A stretch of DNA of 64,000 bases from Acidobacteriaceae bacterium (GCA_903642225.1 CAHJWI010000012.1:1-64000); one strand, 5' to 3'; counted from the first letter of the stretch, positions 1 through 9,141 are shown. Notes: generated by a model not told the origin, from the letters alone. Translations and numbers: made by a program.

Positions 1-229
1 AGGGTGGGTGGGGGCACAGACATATCGTAGAGCAGGGTGGAGCGGGTCGAGCTTAGCTTGCCGGAGCGTTTTGCATGTTGAACCCACCCTGTCGCGCGCG
101 GAAGGTGTTGCGGAGCCGATGCGGTCTTGGGCGCGACAGAATGAAGCGCCCCAGCACCGGGCTGCTGAGGTGTTGGAGCGGCGGCGGGGGAGGGAATCTG
201 CTAGGCTACGTGTGAAGAATTGGTGAGGT

Positions 230-736
230 GTGGTGATGGCCAAGGGTGTGAACAAGGTGATGTTGCTAGGCAATGTGGGCAAGGATCCGGAGATGAAGGC
301 GACGCAGGGTGGCATGGTCATCGCATCTCTGACGCTGGCCACTGCAGACCGGCAAAAGGACCAGACCGGCAATTGGGTCGATAAGACGGAGTGGCATAAC
401 CTAGTGGCATTTGGTCGAACAGCCGAGATCGTGCGCGACTACGTCAAGAAGGGGACGCAGCTCTTTATCGAGGGCAAAATCCAGACGCGGTCATGGGACG
501 ACAAGGAAAGCGGACAGAAGAAGTATCGGACAGAGATCTTGGTAAATGATTTGTCGCTGCTGGGCAGCAAGGGCGACCGTGAGGGTGGAGGCCAGAGTTA
601 TGGTCAGAGTTCCGGCAGCCAAGGTGGGTATGGGCAGCGGAGCGGCAACAGTACGGCCAGCTTCGATCAGCGGTCGTCGAGTTCCATGCCGGAGTATGCC
701 AACGAGGGGATTACGGACGATGACATTCCGTTCTAG
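230..736 (+). CDS. ssb: Single-stranded DNA-binding protein
   Basis: Binds single-stranded DNA in replication, recombination and repair. The first ~105 residues form the OB fold, with the family text NKVMLLGNVGKDPEM and later TEWHNLVAFGRTAE. A Gly/Ser/Gln-rich linker (~115-150) leads to the acidic tip DDDIPF, the docking tail for SSB partner proteins. At 168 aa the length is normal. The first in-frame start is GTG at 230; ATG at 236 would remove only two residues and is equally possible. A strong hairpin terminator follows, so the gene is probably monocistronic. The family call is secure; the start is less so. Confidence 0.97.
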   Translation: MVMAKGVNKVMLLGNVGKDPEMKATQGGMVIASLTLATADRQKDQTGNWVDKTEWHNLVAFGRTAEIVRDYVKKGTQLFIEGKIQTRSWDDKESGQKKYRTEILVNDLSLLGSKGDREGGGQSYGQSSGSQGGYGQRSGNSTASFDQRSSSSMPEYANEGITDDDIPF

Positions 737-754
737 TCTGTTTCCTGTTGATCG

Positions 755-784
755 AAGGCCTCCCACCGGGTGGGAGGCCTTTTG
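755..784 (+). terminator. Rho-independent terminator after ssb
   Basis: A 12-bp perfect stem (AAGGCCTCCCAC / GTGGGAGGCCTT) with a 3-nt loop is followed by a short T run. It lies 18 nt after the ssb stop and just before the 3' end of the oppositely oriented GT25 gene. It may therefore serve both strands, because the stem starts with AA and would give a U run on the minus transcript too. Confidence 0.85.
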
Positions 785-788
785 TGTT

Positions 789-1532
789 TCAGGAGCGAAG
801 CTTGTTGCGCAGACTACGGAGTGCGCCGACTGCGGGACGGATGAGTGGGAGGTCCAGGTCGAACCAGCGGGTGCCAGCGATGTCTGAGCGGGAGAAGCGC
901 TGGCCGACGAGGGAGGTGGGGGGACGGAGGCGGATTGCGTCGGGGTGCTCGAGGAAGAAGTGGTACATGGCGCCGTCGTGATGCTGGGGGCCGCCACGGG
1001 GGTGGCCGGGTTGTCGGGTGAGGATGGCTTCGAAATAGGCGATCATGAGCGGGATCGCGGCCCCCTGCATGCTGTAGCAATGGGAAAGGCCGATGGGCGC
1101 GGTGGTTCGATAGAGCGGTGTATCTGTCGGGGCGGCAGGTGAGGGTGGGTCGGGCTCACTGAAGCCCAGCGAAAGCATGTCCCAGGGTTGGGACTGCATG
1201 CTGTGTGCGACGGCAGGCCATTGCGCGTGCAAATCGTGGGTGAGGCGAAGGTCGTCTTCAAGAATCAGGACGGTTTTGTAGCCTCGGCTGAGGGCGAGGC
1301 GAAGAGCGGCGAGGTGCGCCTGGAAGCAGCCGAAGGCCCCGATGGAGGGGAAGCTGCCGGCGGCGGTGGCGCGGACGCCGGGAACGACTTCGACGAAGCG
1401 GCGGGCGTTCGGGTCAAGCTGCTCGAGGGAGCTGAGGCTTTCCTGAAGGCGGTCTTTGCGGTCAGGCAAGTTCAGGAGCAGGACTGCGTCAAAGGCCTGG
1501 AGGAGATTCGGTGTTGCTTGAGCTTTAGTCAT
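789..1532 (-). CDS. Glycosyltransferase family 25 (LPS/glycan biosynthesis type)
   Basis: 247 aa, cytoplasmic, no membrane segment. It matches the GT25 pattern: an N-terminal strand with VLLLNLPDRKDRL (the 'I-N-L-x-x-R-x-x-R' opening), then GAFGCFQAHLAALRLAL and the catalytic-type acidic motif VLILEDDLRL. GT25 enzymes transfer sugars to lipo-oligosaccharide or other envelope glycans; the sugar donor cannot be read from the sequence. The start ATG overlaps the stop of the upstream GT2 gene by 4 nt (ATGA type), indicating translational coupling. It is the last gene of the leftward glycan operon. Confidence 0.85.
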   Translation of the reverse strand: MTKAQATPNLLQAFDAVLLLNLPDRKDRLQESLSSLEQLDPNARRFVEVVPGVRATAAGSFPSIGAFGCFQAHLAALRLALSRGYKTVLILEDDLRLTHDLHAQWPAVAHSMQSQPWDMLSLGFSEPDPPSPAAPTDTPLYRTTAPIGLSHCYSMQGAAIPLMIAYFEAILTRQPGHPRGGPQHHDGAMYHFFLEHPDAIRLRPPTSLVGQRFSRSDIAGTRWFDLDLPLIRPAVGALRSLRNKLRS

Positions 1533-2740
1533 AGAGGCTGTTCAGGGTTGGGTGCCGGCGTTTGAGTGGCGGCGGGATTGCGTGCTGTACGAACCCAGGC
1601 AGCCTGACCGAGAGAGGCGCGGTGCTTGGCGCGAACAAGCCTGACTTTGAAGAGGAGATAGCTGGGCACGGAAAGCAGCGCTCTGCCGGCCGCGGCTGGG
1701 CTCGGGGAGAGGATGATGGAGGCGGAGACGTATAGAGCGAGGGTGAGTAGGCCGGCGGCAGCATACATGCGCGACCAGGCCAGGGGAATGAAGACCATCG
1801 CGATCAGGATGGGGACGACATTGGCAAGAGGAATGCTGAGGAGGTCAAGGAGGGGTTCCAGAAGGCGGAGGTTACCGCGGAGGACTGAGACGAAAAGCCG
1901 GGGGACGAATCTACGGCGAATGTGGGCGCGACCACCCTCCCAGCGGGCGCGCTGGGTGCCTGCGGCTTTGTCGTTCTCTGGCAATTCGCCGAGAACGGTG
2001 GCCTGGTCCAAGAAGCGAACAGTGCGGCCGGAAGATACGAGGGCAAGGTGGTACTCGAGATCTTCAACGACGGAGTGGGCGGTGTATGGGACGGCATGAA
2101 GTGTAGCGGCGGAGAGGGCGAAGCCATTGCCGAAGATGCCAGGTGATAGCCCGAGGTGGCTGCGGCCGCGGGGGCGGACGAAGTTCATGCCGGTGAGGGA
2201 GAGTGCCATGATGGCGGTGCGGGCGTTGCTGTTGCTGTTTGAGGCGACATAGCGGGCCTGGACGACGGCTGCGCCAGCTATAAAGGCTGCGGCGACGCGA
2301 GAGGTGAACGCGGGATCGACTACTGAGTCTGCGTCGATGACGAGGACGGCCGTGTTGTTTTGGGCGAGTGCGTGGGTGAAGCCGTAGTGGAGGGCTGCAC
2401 CTTTGCCGTGAAGGCCGTCGTCGTTGAGGACTAGCACCTCGGCTCCGGCGGTGTGTGCTCGGGTGGCAGTCAAATCGGTGCAGTTGTGGGCAATGACATA
2501 GATAGCGTCGGGCGGGCGGCGGGAAGCGTTGAGGCTGGTGACGCACGCGGCGACGAGTTGCTCTTCATTGTGTGCGGGAATGATCGCGGCGAGGCGGACA
2601 GGCAGGTCTGTGCCGTGTGCTTTGTGCCGCGGTTCAGGTAGCAGGAGAGCGGCGAGAGAGAGCAGACACAGTTCCGCGAGGAGCGGCAGGGAAGCGAGCA
2701 GCAGGGCGACTGCGACGGCGGTGAGAAGGAGATGGATCAT
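1529..2740 (-). CDS. Membrane-anchored processive-type glycosyltransferase family 2
   Basis: 403 aa from the ATG at 2740; the frame is open further upstream but that part is Pro/Ser-rich junk overlapping the preceding gene. An N-terminal membrane helix (MIHLLLTAVAVALLLASL) precedes a GT2 domain with AIIPAHNEE, VLVIDADSVVDP (metal-binding DxD) and the QxxRW signature as QRARWEGG. Two or more C-terminal hydrophobic segments follow (VVPILIAMVFIPL, GLLTLALYVSASIIL). DxD plus QxxRW plus membrane helices is the layout of inner-membrane polysaccharide synthases of the BcsA/NdvB/HasA kind. Its product is unknown. It sits in the leftward operon between the glycoside hydrolase and the GT25 gene. Confidence 0.88.
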   Translation of the reverse strand: MIHLLLTAVAVALLLASLPLLAELCLLSLAALLLPEPRHKAHGTDLPVRLAAIIPAHNEEQLVAACVTSLNASRRPPDAIYVIAHNCTDLTATRAHTAGAEVLVLNDDGLHGKGAALHYGFTHALAQNNTAVLVIDADSVVDPAFTSRVAAAFIAGAAVVQARYVASNSNSNARTAIMALSLTGMNFVRPRGRSHLGLSPGIFGNGFALSAATLHAVPYTAHSVVEDLEYHLALVSSGRTVRFLDQATVLGELPENDKAAGTQRARWEGGRAHIRRRFVPRLFVSVLRGNLRLLEPLLDLLSIPLANVVPILIAMVFIPLAWSRMYAAAGLLTLALYVSASIILSPSPAAAGRALLSVPSYLLFKVRLVRAKHRASLGQAAWVRTARNPAATQTPAPNPEQPL

Positions 2741-2765
2741 GCGGGAGTCGAGACTGGCGGGAGAG

Positions 2766-5165
2766 TCATGGAGCCTTCCAGGTGTATGTGGTGATGGAGA
2801 ACGGCGGCAGCAGGTGCTGGTCGGCGGGGTGGAAGCTGGAGACTGATGTGGTAATTGGGGCAACGCGGACTTCGTTTTCGTTGCTGTCGTCGATGGAGGC
2901 GGAGGTGAGAATGGTCTGCTGCACGGCGCCTTGCGGGGCGTTGACGCCGGCAAACGTGACGGGGAGCGATGCCGTGCGGCTGAGATTCAGGACGATGAGG
3001 GAGCGCCGGCCAGGTTCGCCGAAGGCAAAGCTCTGGAGCAGGTGAGCCTCCGGGACTTTGACGTTGTCGTTGGAGCTTGTGGACTGGTTCCAGGTGGGGT
3101 CGGCGGCGGTGGTCGTAGTCTCGATGAGGTTGGCGAGGATGGTCTGATTGAGCAGGCGGAGGGCGTAGAAGGAGGGGCGGCGGCGGTCGGTTGCTCCGCC
3201 CATGTCAACGACCGCACCAAAGAGGGGTGTGGTGCGAGCGGGTCCTGAGCCATTGGGTGAAGTAAAGCCGTTGCGGAATTCGGTGAGTGCAAAGAAGCAC
3301 TGTTCGGTGATGCCGACGTCGCGGAGAGCCAAAAGCATAAGGTCCGCGACGTCGAGGGCTGCGCCCATGGAGGGGACGGTACGGTCGATGTCGGACTGTG
3401 TGACGACGGGTGAGCCGGTGAAGGTGCCGAGGTTGACCTCATAAAGACTGATATGCGTGGTAGGGTTTGCGGCATGGACGGCGTCGGCCTGCTGGCGAAG
3501 GAGGCCGCCGAGGGTGGTCCACTGCTCGGGTTGAGCGAGCATGGGACCAAAGACATTCTCAGTGTTGATTGTGTTGTTGAAGTGGGTAAAGAGGTAGGGT
3601 GCGACGGCGAGGGTGTCCGCGGCACCGTGCAGGGCGGCGGTTTGGGTGGCGGTGTGCGCGGGAACCTCGAAAAACGAGCCGGCAACGAGATCAAAGCGGG
3701 CGGAATTGAAGCTGGTGGCCAAGCGCATGGCGCGGAAGACGGTGGACGCGCGCTCTGCGTATGCGGCGGGGTCGTCAATGGTGGCTCCGGCAAAGGAACC
3801 ACGGTTCCACTGCTCATTGCCGAGCTCAAGGTGAATGCGAGGGAAAGCCTGTGTCCAGGGTTGGGGGTGGCCGAGTTTCGCGCGAAGACCACCGTAAGGA
3901 GTCGAGGTTGGGCCGGCGAGGAAGTCGATGAGGTGTCGGGCTTCGTCCGAGGTGAAGGCGGCGGGGAGGGAGAGCCACGGCTCTGTGGGTGCCTGCTCAG
4001 AGCTGACGGCCTGGGCAAGGGTAAGAAATTCCTGAAGGCCGAGACTGATGTCCTGTTGCCGAGTGGACCAGAGGGAGTAGCCGGTTCGGGGACGGCCGGC
4101 GGGTGGGGTGAGCCAGTCATCGAGCGTACTGCCAAAGTCGGTGCCGCTGTCCATGTAGCGGAGGATGCCGGGATGAAGGTCGCGGAGGGTGTCGACAATC
4201 TCATCACGAAATGCGGTCGAGTTGTGATGAGAGGGGATTGGGTCGGCGGTGAGTGAAACGTCGGCGAGCAGAAGCGATGTGGCTGCGGTGGAGAAGGAGA
4301 GGCCGGCGGTGGTCATACTGCCGGGTTGAGTCGTCAGTGTCTCCCCTGCGTGGAAGGCGAGCGTGTAAGTGCGCCAGCCGGGGTCGAGGGTGAGGGGCTT
4401 GTCAAGAAAGACCTGGCCGTTTTCGCGGCCGAGCCTGACGTGAAGGGAAGCCTTTGCTGTGAGGGGTTTGGCCTTGAAACGAAGAGTGTAGGCGCCATTC
4501 AGCCGGACGAACGAGTGGCCCGGGGTGGAGTCGAAGTAACTGTTGATGGCGGCGCGCTGGCAGGCTTTGGGTGCGTCAATGCGAAGAACCTGGTGGGCTG
4601 GAGAATTGGGAGAGAGGTCGTGCAATTCGGCACTCGTTGTGGCTCCGCAATCGAGCGTGCTCCACCAGCCTGCGGTCGGGTCGCCAGGTTGTTGCACGCG
4701 GACGATAAGGTAATCGCCATTAGCTGGGGCAGCGGTCAGTGTGGACGCGAACTGGATCGTGTAGGCATCGTTGGTCACCGTGGATCTGCGGACGGTGCCG
4801 CGGACGCCAGCTGCGGATCCTGTGGCAACTTCGAAGTTAGCGGTTGTAAGGAAGGTAGAAGGCCAGGCAGTGTGGTCGGCAGTGCACGTGGTGCGGGTGA
4901 AGGAGGTGCAGCGCAGAATACTTTGCCAGGTTTGACCCTGGAAGCCTGGGTTGCGAGCAATGAGGTTGCGGAGAATCTGGCCGGAGTCGTAGAAGTTTTG
5001 ACCGCCGAGGTTGATGCCGAAGCGCTTGACGTTGCGGTGGAGGACGCGGGTACCGATGGTGATGCGACTAGGCATCGGAGTTTGTGCGTGCAGCGGCGCT
5101 GGTGTGTGTAGAAGTGAGAGCGTGGCGAGGACGGCGCACATGCCCTTCCGCTTAGGTGAGTGCAT
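2766..5165 (-). CDS. Secreted clan GH-A-like glycoside hydrolase of the polysaccharide locus
   Basis: 799 aa from the ATG at 5165, chosen because it opens a signal peptide with a basic start (HSPKRKG) and a hydrophobic core ending in APLHA-QTP. An alternative ATG lies at 5141. After a novel N-terminal part comes a carbohydrate-binding-like beta region (~200-330), then a TIM-barrel-like part with HLELGNEQW (acid/base Glu after Asn, as in clan GH-A) and, ~140 residues later, ISLYEVNLG as possible nucleophile Glu, then a C-terminal beta domain. This resembles GH39/GH51-type retaining enzymes, but I cannot name the family. The start overlaps the ligase-like gene by 14 nt. A role in trimming or releasing the polymer is inference from context. 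Confidence 0.65.
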   Translation of the reverse strand: MHSPKRKGMCAVLATLSLLHTPAPLHAQTPMPSRITIGTRVLHRNVKRFGINLGGQNFYDSGQILRNLIARNPGFQGQTWQSILRCTSFTRTTCTADHTAWPSTFLTTANFEVATGSAAGVRGTVRRSTVTNDAYTIQFASTLTAAPANGDYLIVRVQQPGDPTAGWWSTLDCGATTSAELHDLSPNSPAHQVLRIDAPKACQRAAINSYFDSTPGHSFVRLNGAYTLRFKAKPLTAKASLHVRLGRENGQVFLDKPLTLDPGWRTYTLAFHAGETLTTQPGSMTTAGLSFSTAATSLLLADVSLTADPIPSHHNSTAFRDEIVDTLRDLHPGILRYMDSGTDFGSTLDDWLTPPAGRPRTGYSLWSTRQQDISLGLQEFLTLAQAVSSEQAPTEPWLSLPAAFTSDEARHLIDFLAGPTSTPYGGLRAKLGHPQPWTQAFPRIHLELGNEQWNRGSFAGATIDDPAAYAERASTVFRAMRLATSFNSARFDLVAGSFFEVPAHTATQTAALHGAADTLAVAPYLFTHFNNTINTENVFGPMLAQPEQWTTLGGLLRQQADAVHAANPTTHISLYEVNLGTFTGSPVVTQSDIDRTVPSMGAALDVADLMLLALRDVGITEQCFFALTEFRNGFTSPNGSGPARTTPLFGAVVDMGGATDRRRPSFYALRLLNQTILANLIETTTTAADPTWNQSTSSNDNVKVPEAHLLQSFAFGEPGRRSLIVLNLSRTASLPVTFAGVNAPQGAVQQTILTSASIDDSNENEVRVAPITTSVSSFHPADQHLLPPFSITTYTWKAP

Positions 5166-6582
5166 GGGCGAACGCGAACTGGCGTTGTTGCTGGTGGAGG
5201 CGTGTGGTTTTGACGGATTGCGCCCAGCCGGCAAGCAGGAAGAAGAGTTGAAAGGGCTGTCCGAAGAGGAAGACTGTACCGACAGTTAGCAGGATGCCCA
5301 GAAAACAGCCAAGCAATGTCAGGGCGAAAAAGCGGTCGCGCCTACCGGTGCTGCGAAGGATGGCAAGGACGAGCCGGTACACGGCGTCACCAGCGATGAC
5401 GATAAAGCTGACCATGCCAACCCAACCCTGAACAAGCCATAGAAAAAGGTACTCATTGTCCACAGAGGTGGAAGTATGGACGACGGGAAAAGCCTCACCC
5501 CAACCCCAGGCACCTCCCTGTTGTGCGATGGGGACATAGAAGTCGATAAGATCGGCGCGGTACTGTGCGGTTTGCTGCTCGCCGGACGACGGGTTAGTGC
5601 TGGTGTACGCCTTGCCTTTGACGTATAGCGCAAGGCCGGCGACAAGGCAGATCGCAACAAGAATGGAGGCATTGCGCAGCAGATTGCGTGTGCGGCCGAG
5701 GAGGGCAATGGGAAGCGCGAGGATGCAACCGAGCCACGGGCCGCGGGCCTGGGTGCTGAGGAGGGTGACGGCGAGGATGCCGAGAAGCAAGGTACGAACT
5801 TTCACGAGGTTGCCGAGCGTTTCTTTCCAGGGATGGGCAAGGCTGACCCAGACGGTAAGGATGATGCCGGTGAGAAGCATGATGCCGGCGAGTTCCGACT
5901 GGCCATATGGGCCGGCAACGCGACCGAAGCCCCAACGGAACTGCGTTTCCCAAATAAGCTTCTGGCCTGGAAAGAAGGGCTGGAAGAGAGTGGCGAACGG
6001 ATTGACGCCGATGAAGTATTCAAGGACTGAAACGAAGCAGCCGGCGGCGATGAGGACGACGATGCGGCGCACTGTCTGAACGCGTATGTCGAAGTGTTCG
6101 ATGAGGAGCTTGCCGATGAGGTAGGGAACGAGCGCCTCAAAGACGCGGTAGAACATGTTGAAGATGCCGTGGCTGATGTCATGGCCGAGAAGATGAACGG
6201 CACCGGCAGATGCAATGAAGAGGGCGATAGCGAAGTCGGATAGGGAGAGCTTAAAGGTGGGCCACAGGCGATAGATCATGGCACAGCCGAGTGGAATGGC
6301 GACAGCCTCGCTGAAGTCGATGGGCGGCAGCCCGCGGAGCTTGATGTGAAAGTAAAGGGGCAGGAGCAGGAATACGGGCAGATAGATGTTGAAGAAGATC
6401 TTCGTGAGGGAAGTTCGGAAGAGCGCAAGAACGGTGACGAGGGCGGGTACGAGGATGATGAAGTTGGACAGGAAGACGGGTTCAGTGGATACGAAGGGCT
6501 CAGCCGCAACCGGGTGTGCCGGACCCGCAATCCACAGGACTGCAGCCAGCGATTGAATGCACGCGAGGCCGGGGACAGGCAT
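5152..6582 (-). CDS. O-antigen ligase/polymerase-like membrane protein
   Basis: About 476 aa from the ATG at 6582; the open frame extends to 6918 but the extra N-terminus has no membrane character and would cross the divergent gene. No clear ribosome site supports a single start. There are around ten hydrophobic helices (FIILVPALVTVLALF, IYLPVFLLLPLYFHI, LLGILAVTLLS and others) and a large periplasmic loop after the STQARGPWLGCILALPIALLG segment, the Wzy/WaaL (Wzy_C, O-antigen ligase) arrangement with conserved Arg-Gly. Such proteins polymerise or ligate lipid-linked glycans at the periplasmic face. First gene of the leftward operon; expressed divergently from wecG-STAS. Confidence 0.75.
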   Translation of the reverse strand: MPVPGLACIQSLAAVLWIAGPAHPVAAEPFVSTEPVFLSNFIILVPALVTVLALFRTSLTKIFFNIYLPVFLLLPLYFHIKLRGLPPIDFSEAVAIPLGCAMIYRLWPTFKLSLSDFAIALFIASAGAVHLLGHDISHGIFNMFYRVFEALVPYLIGKLLIEHFDIRVQTVRRIVVLIAAGCFVSVLEYFIGVNPFATLFQPFFPGQKLIWETQFRWGFGRVAGPYGQSELAGIMLLTGIILTVWVSLAHPWKETLGNLVKVRTLLLGILAVTLLSTQARGPWLGCILALPIALLGRTRNLLRNASILVAICLVAGLALYVKGKAYTSTNPSSGEQQTAQYRADLIDFYVPIAQQGGAWGWGEAFPVVHTSTSVDNEYLFLWLVQGWVGMVSFIVIAGDAVYRLVLAILRSTGRRDRFFALTLLGCFLGILLTVGTVFLFGQPFQLFFLLAGWAQSVKTTRLHQQQRQFAFAHALT

Positions 6583-6835
6583 GCCATCACGGTACAACGG
6601 ATTGCAGGCTGTGGGGAGTACCACTTCTGTTCGGCCTAGGCGTACTGGGGAGGTACGAAGGTACCGAGACGTAAGTTCGATTGCGAGCTTCTGCGGCTTG
6701 CCCAACTGACTCAGACGGAAACTGGTGCTACACGGAAGTGGTATGTCGCAGATTGATTGAACCGGGAATACTGAGTCTCGCCGGACTCTGACGGCATGTT
6801 GCACTGCTGTTTTCTCCCGAAAGGCTGCGTGCCGT
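6583..6835. promoter_or_regulatory. Divergent intergenic region of the polysaccharide locus
   Basis: The 253 bases between the two oppositely directed glycan operons must hold both promoters. The segment is less GC-rich than the flanks. I see short AT-rich patches (around 6750-6770) but no convincing -35/-10 pair and no long inverted repeat, so no promoter is placed. Confidence 0.45.
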
Positions 6836-7984
6836 ATGGTTCGAAAAAACTCACGGGTTGTAGCGATGCTAGGCCTGCCTATTTGTAACGTCTCGATGCA
6901 GCAGGCAATCGCCAGCATTGATGGTCGAATCCAATCGGGTTGCTGCTACCAGATTGCGACGGCTAATCTGGATTTTGTGCGAAATGCGCGTAAGGATCCA
7001 GAGTTGCACAAGGTGATCTGCGATTGCGCCATGGTTCTTCCTGACGGGTACCCGTTGGTGCTGGTTTCGAAGCTTTTAGGTCGGCCACTGAAGGGGCGTT
7101 TGACCGGTGCTGATTTGACACCGGAATTAGCCAAGTTGTCGGCAGCGAAGGGCTACAGGATTTTCCTGCTCGGGTCGAGCGATGAGAATGCGTTAAAAGC
7201 GATTGAGATTTTGCAGGAGCAATACCCGGGCGCTCAGTTCGTCGGCCACTATTCGCCCGCGGCTGCGCCGCTGGACAAAATGGACAATGAGGAGATCGTT
7301 CGGCGCGTGCATGTAGCGCGGCCGGACATCTTGCTCGTGGCGTTCGGCAATCCAAAGCAGGAGTTGTGGATTCATCGCAACCGCGAACGGCTGAAGGTTC
7401 CGGTCTCGATTGGCATCGGCGGCACACTGGATATGATTGCCGGTACCACGCGACGTGCGCCGATCTTTATGCAGCAGCTGGGGATGGAGTGGATGTGGCG
7501 GATGCTGCAGGAGCCCAAGCGGCTGGCGCCGCGTTACTTTCATGACATGGTGGCGCTGGCGCGATATTTGCCGGTTGAAATGTTGGCGTCTTGGGCGCAG
7601 AGCCGGCGACAGAGTAGCGGTTCCCTGCGGATCGATCAACGCGACGGTCATTGCGTGATTGCAGTGCACAATGCGCTGACTGGCGAGCTGTGCGGGCGTT
7701 TACGTGACCTGGTGAGCGATGCCATCGCAGCAAACCAGGATGTGACCATCGACCTTTTTGGTGCGACCCGGATTGGAGCGGACGGCGTTGGAACGCTGCT
7801 GGACGTACGCCGCAGCCTAATGTCGCATGACTTGAAGCTGTACTTGCTGGGAGGCAACGAAGCAATTCAGCGACTGCTCAACGCCGGCTCACTCGGGTTC
7901 ATATTTCCAAATGAGACGATTGTTGCTCGTACGCGTTTGAGGATTCCTTTACTGGCCGCCAGCCTGCGTTCTACGCGGGTTTAG
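6836..7984 (+). CDS. WecG/TagA/CpsF glycosyltransferase fused to a STAS domain
   Basis: 382 aa. Residues ~10-235 are a GT26 (WecG/TagA/CpsF) domain: LGLPICNV, ATANLDFVRNA, MVLPDGYPLVL, LLGSSDENA, FGNPKQELWI and the end signature GIGGTLDMIAG-RAP-QLGMEWMWRM-EPKR. These enzymes add a sugar (for example ManNAcA or ManNAc) to a polyprenyl-linked acceptor at the inner membrane. Residues ~265-370 resemble an anti-sigma-antagonist STAS domain (VTIDLFGATRIGADGVGTLL, then LKLYLLGG). The usual phospho-acceptor DSSG reads GADG, so Ser phosphorylation looks impossible at that site. First gene of the rightward operon. The fusion suggests recruitment or control of glycan initiation by a partner, which is inference. 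Confidence 0.88.
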   Translation: MVRKNSRVVAMLGLPICNVSMQQAIASIDGRIQSGCCYQIATANLDFVRNARKDPELHKVICDCAMVLPDGYPLVLVSKLLGRPLKGRLTGADLTPELAKLSAAKGYRIFLLGSSDENALKAIEILQEQYPGAQFVGHYSPAAAPLDKMDNEEIVRRVHVARPDILLVAFGNPKQELWIHRNRERLKVPVSIGIGGTLDMIAGTTRRAPIFMQQLGMEWMWRMLQEPKRLAPRYFHDMVALARYLPVEMLASWAQSRRQSSGSLRIDQRDGHCVIAVHNALTGELCGRLRDLVSDAIAANQDVTIDLFGATRIGADGVGTLLDVRRSLMSHDLKLYLLGGNEAIQRLLNAGSLGFIFPNETIVARTRLRIPLLAASLRSTRV

Positions 7985-8058
7985 GTGAGAGTGCGAACGC
8001 TAACAGGTGTCCGGACGAATATGGTACGGTGCACGGAGTTTAAGGTAGAGTGAGAATC

Positions 8059-9141
8059 ATGTCAGGCCGAAACACGAGTAAGTCGGCATGGCGCGCGGCG
8101 CGGCAGGCGTTTCGCTGGTGCCTGTTTGCTGCGTGCTTCAGCCTTCGATTCGGCCCTGGCGCGTGCGCCGCACAGGCGGTGGCCAGTCCGGTTGCAGAGT
8201 CAGCGGGCGGTGTTCTGGCTGAAGCGTTGACGCCTGAGCAACGCAGCATGCTCTTGGATCCGGCTCCGGGCGGCGACGCTTACCGGCTGGGTCGCGGTGA
8301 CCTGCTGACCATTACGGTCTCCGGGCGGCCGGAGCTGACGGGCAAGCAGCCTGTGGGCCCGGACGGGGCGGTCACGCTGCCGCTTATTGGTTCGGTAGAG
8401 GTTGTGGACAGAACTCGGGAGCAGGCAGCCGGGCTTCTGCGAGAAAAGTTGTTGCAGTACTACACGGACCCCGCTGTGACGGTGACGGTGGACACGTATA
8501 CCTCAAATCGGGTGCTGCTGCTGGGAGCTGTGGAGCGGCCCGGACCGTATGTGTTCGAGCGTCAGCCGACGTTGTTGGACTTGCTTGCGCGCGGTGGATC
8601 GATCAGCCGTGTACAGACCGGTAGTACGCCAAACTTCACCGGGGTCACCGGGCAAGGTATCCGGGCACTGCCGGAACGCGCTGTGATTTATCGCGGTGCG
8701 GACACAGCCATTACGATCGATGTTGGCGCGATGGCTAAGCAGGGGAGCCTGCTCGCGAATATCCGTTTGCAGCGGGATGATGTCGTGTATGTGACGTCGC
8801 CGGAGGACAGATTCATTTCTATCCTGGGGCAGGTGCAACGGCCGGGGGCGCAACCGTTGGAGCACGAGACGACGCTGGCTCGGCTTTTGTCCAACGCTGG
8901 TGGATTGACGAAGGAAGCAGGGACGAATCCGATGCTCCGTATTGTGGAGCCGAGTACGGGCAAGACTCGTTTAGTGGCGTTCAAGGATGTGCTGAATCCG
9001 GCTTCAACTGAGATTCCGCTTCGTTCGGGTGACATTCTTTTTGTGCCGCAGAGCAGATTTAACAGTGCCGCTTATGTGTTGGACCGGCTTTCGCCCGTGT
9101 TCAATCTATTTACGACGGCGGCGTTTATTACACAACGGTAG
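8059..9141 (+). CDS. Wza-like polysaccharide export protein with SLBB domains
   Basis: About 360 aa. ATG at 8059 was chosen over GTG at 8050; TAAGG and GAG lie upstream. A signal-like N-terminus (FRWCLFAACFSLRFGPGACA, with a possible lipobox Cys) precedes the poly_export domain (DAYRLGRGDLLTITVSGRPEL ... PDGAVTLPLIGSV). Two SLBB repeats follow, recognisable as LLGAVERPGPYVFERQ and ILGQVQRPGAQPLEHE with their LLARGGSIS and LLSNAGGLT partners. Proteins of this family form the outer-membrane channel of Wzx/Wzy or ABC capsule/EPS systems. It lies 75 nt after wecG-STAS and just ahead of the Wzz/Wzc-like gene, its expected inner-membrane partner. Confidence 0.92.
   Translation: MSGRNTSKSAWRAARQAFRWCLFAACFSLRFGPGACAAQAVASPVAESAGGVLAEALTPEQRSMLLDPAPGGDAYRLGRGDLLTITVSGRPELTGKQPVGPDGAVTLPLIGSVEVVDRTREQAAGLLREKLLQYYTDPAVTVTVDTYTSNRVLLLGAVERPGPYVFERQPTLLDLLARGGSISRVQTGSTPNFTGVTGQGIRALPERAVIYRGADTAITIDVGAMAKQGSLLANIRLQRDDVVYVTSPEDRFISILGQVQRPGAQPLEHETTLARLLSNAGGLTKEAGTNPMLRIVEPSTGKTRLVAFKDVLNPASTEIPLRSGDILFVPQSRFNSAAYVLDRLSPVFNLFTTAAFITQR

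Noticed and set aside
8-226. A 72-aa plus-strand frame at the left edge before ssb
   Set aside because: Arg/Ser-rich text with no family resemblance and no ribosome site; probably non-coding upstream DNA of ssb.
1713-2147. Plus-strand frames antisense to the GT2 gene
   Set aside because: Composition mirrors the real minus-strand gene (Arg/Ala/Gly-rich shadow text) and no motif is visible.
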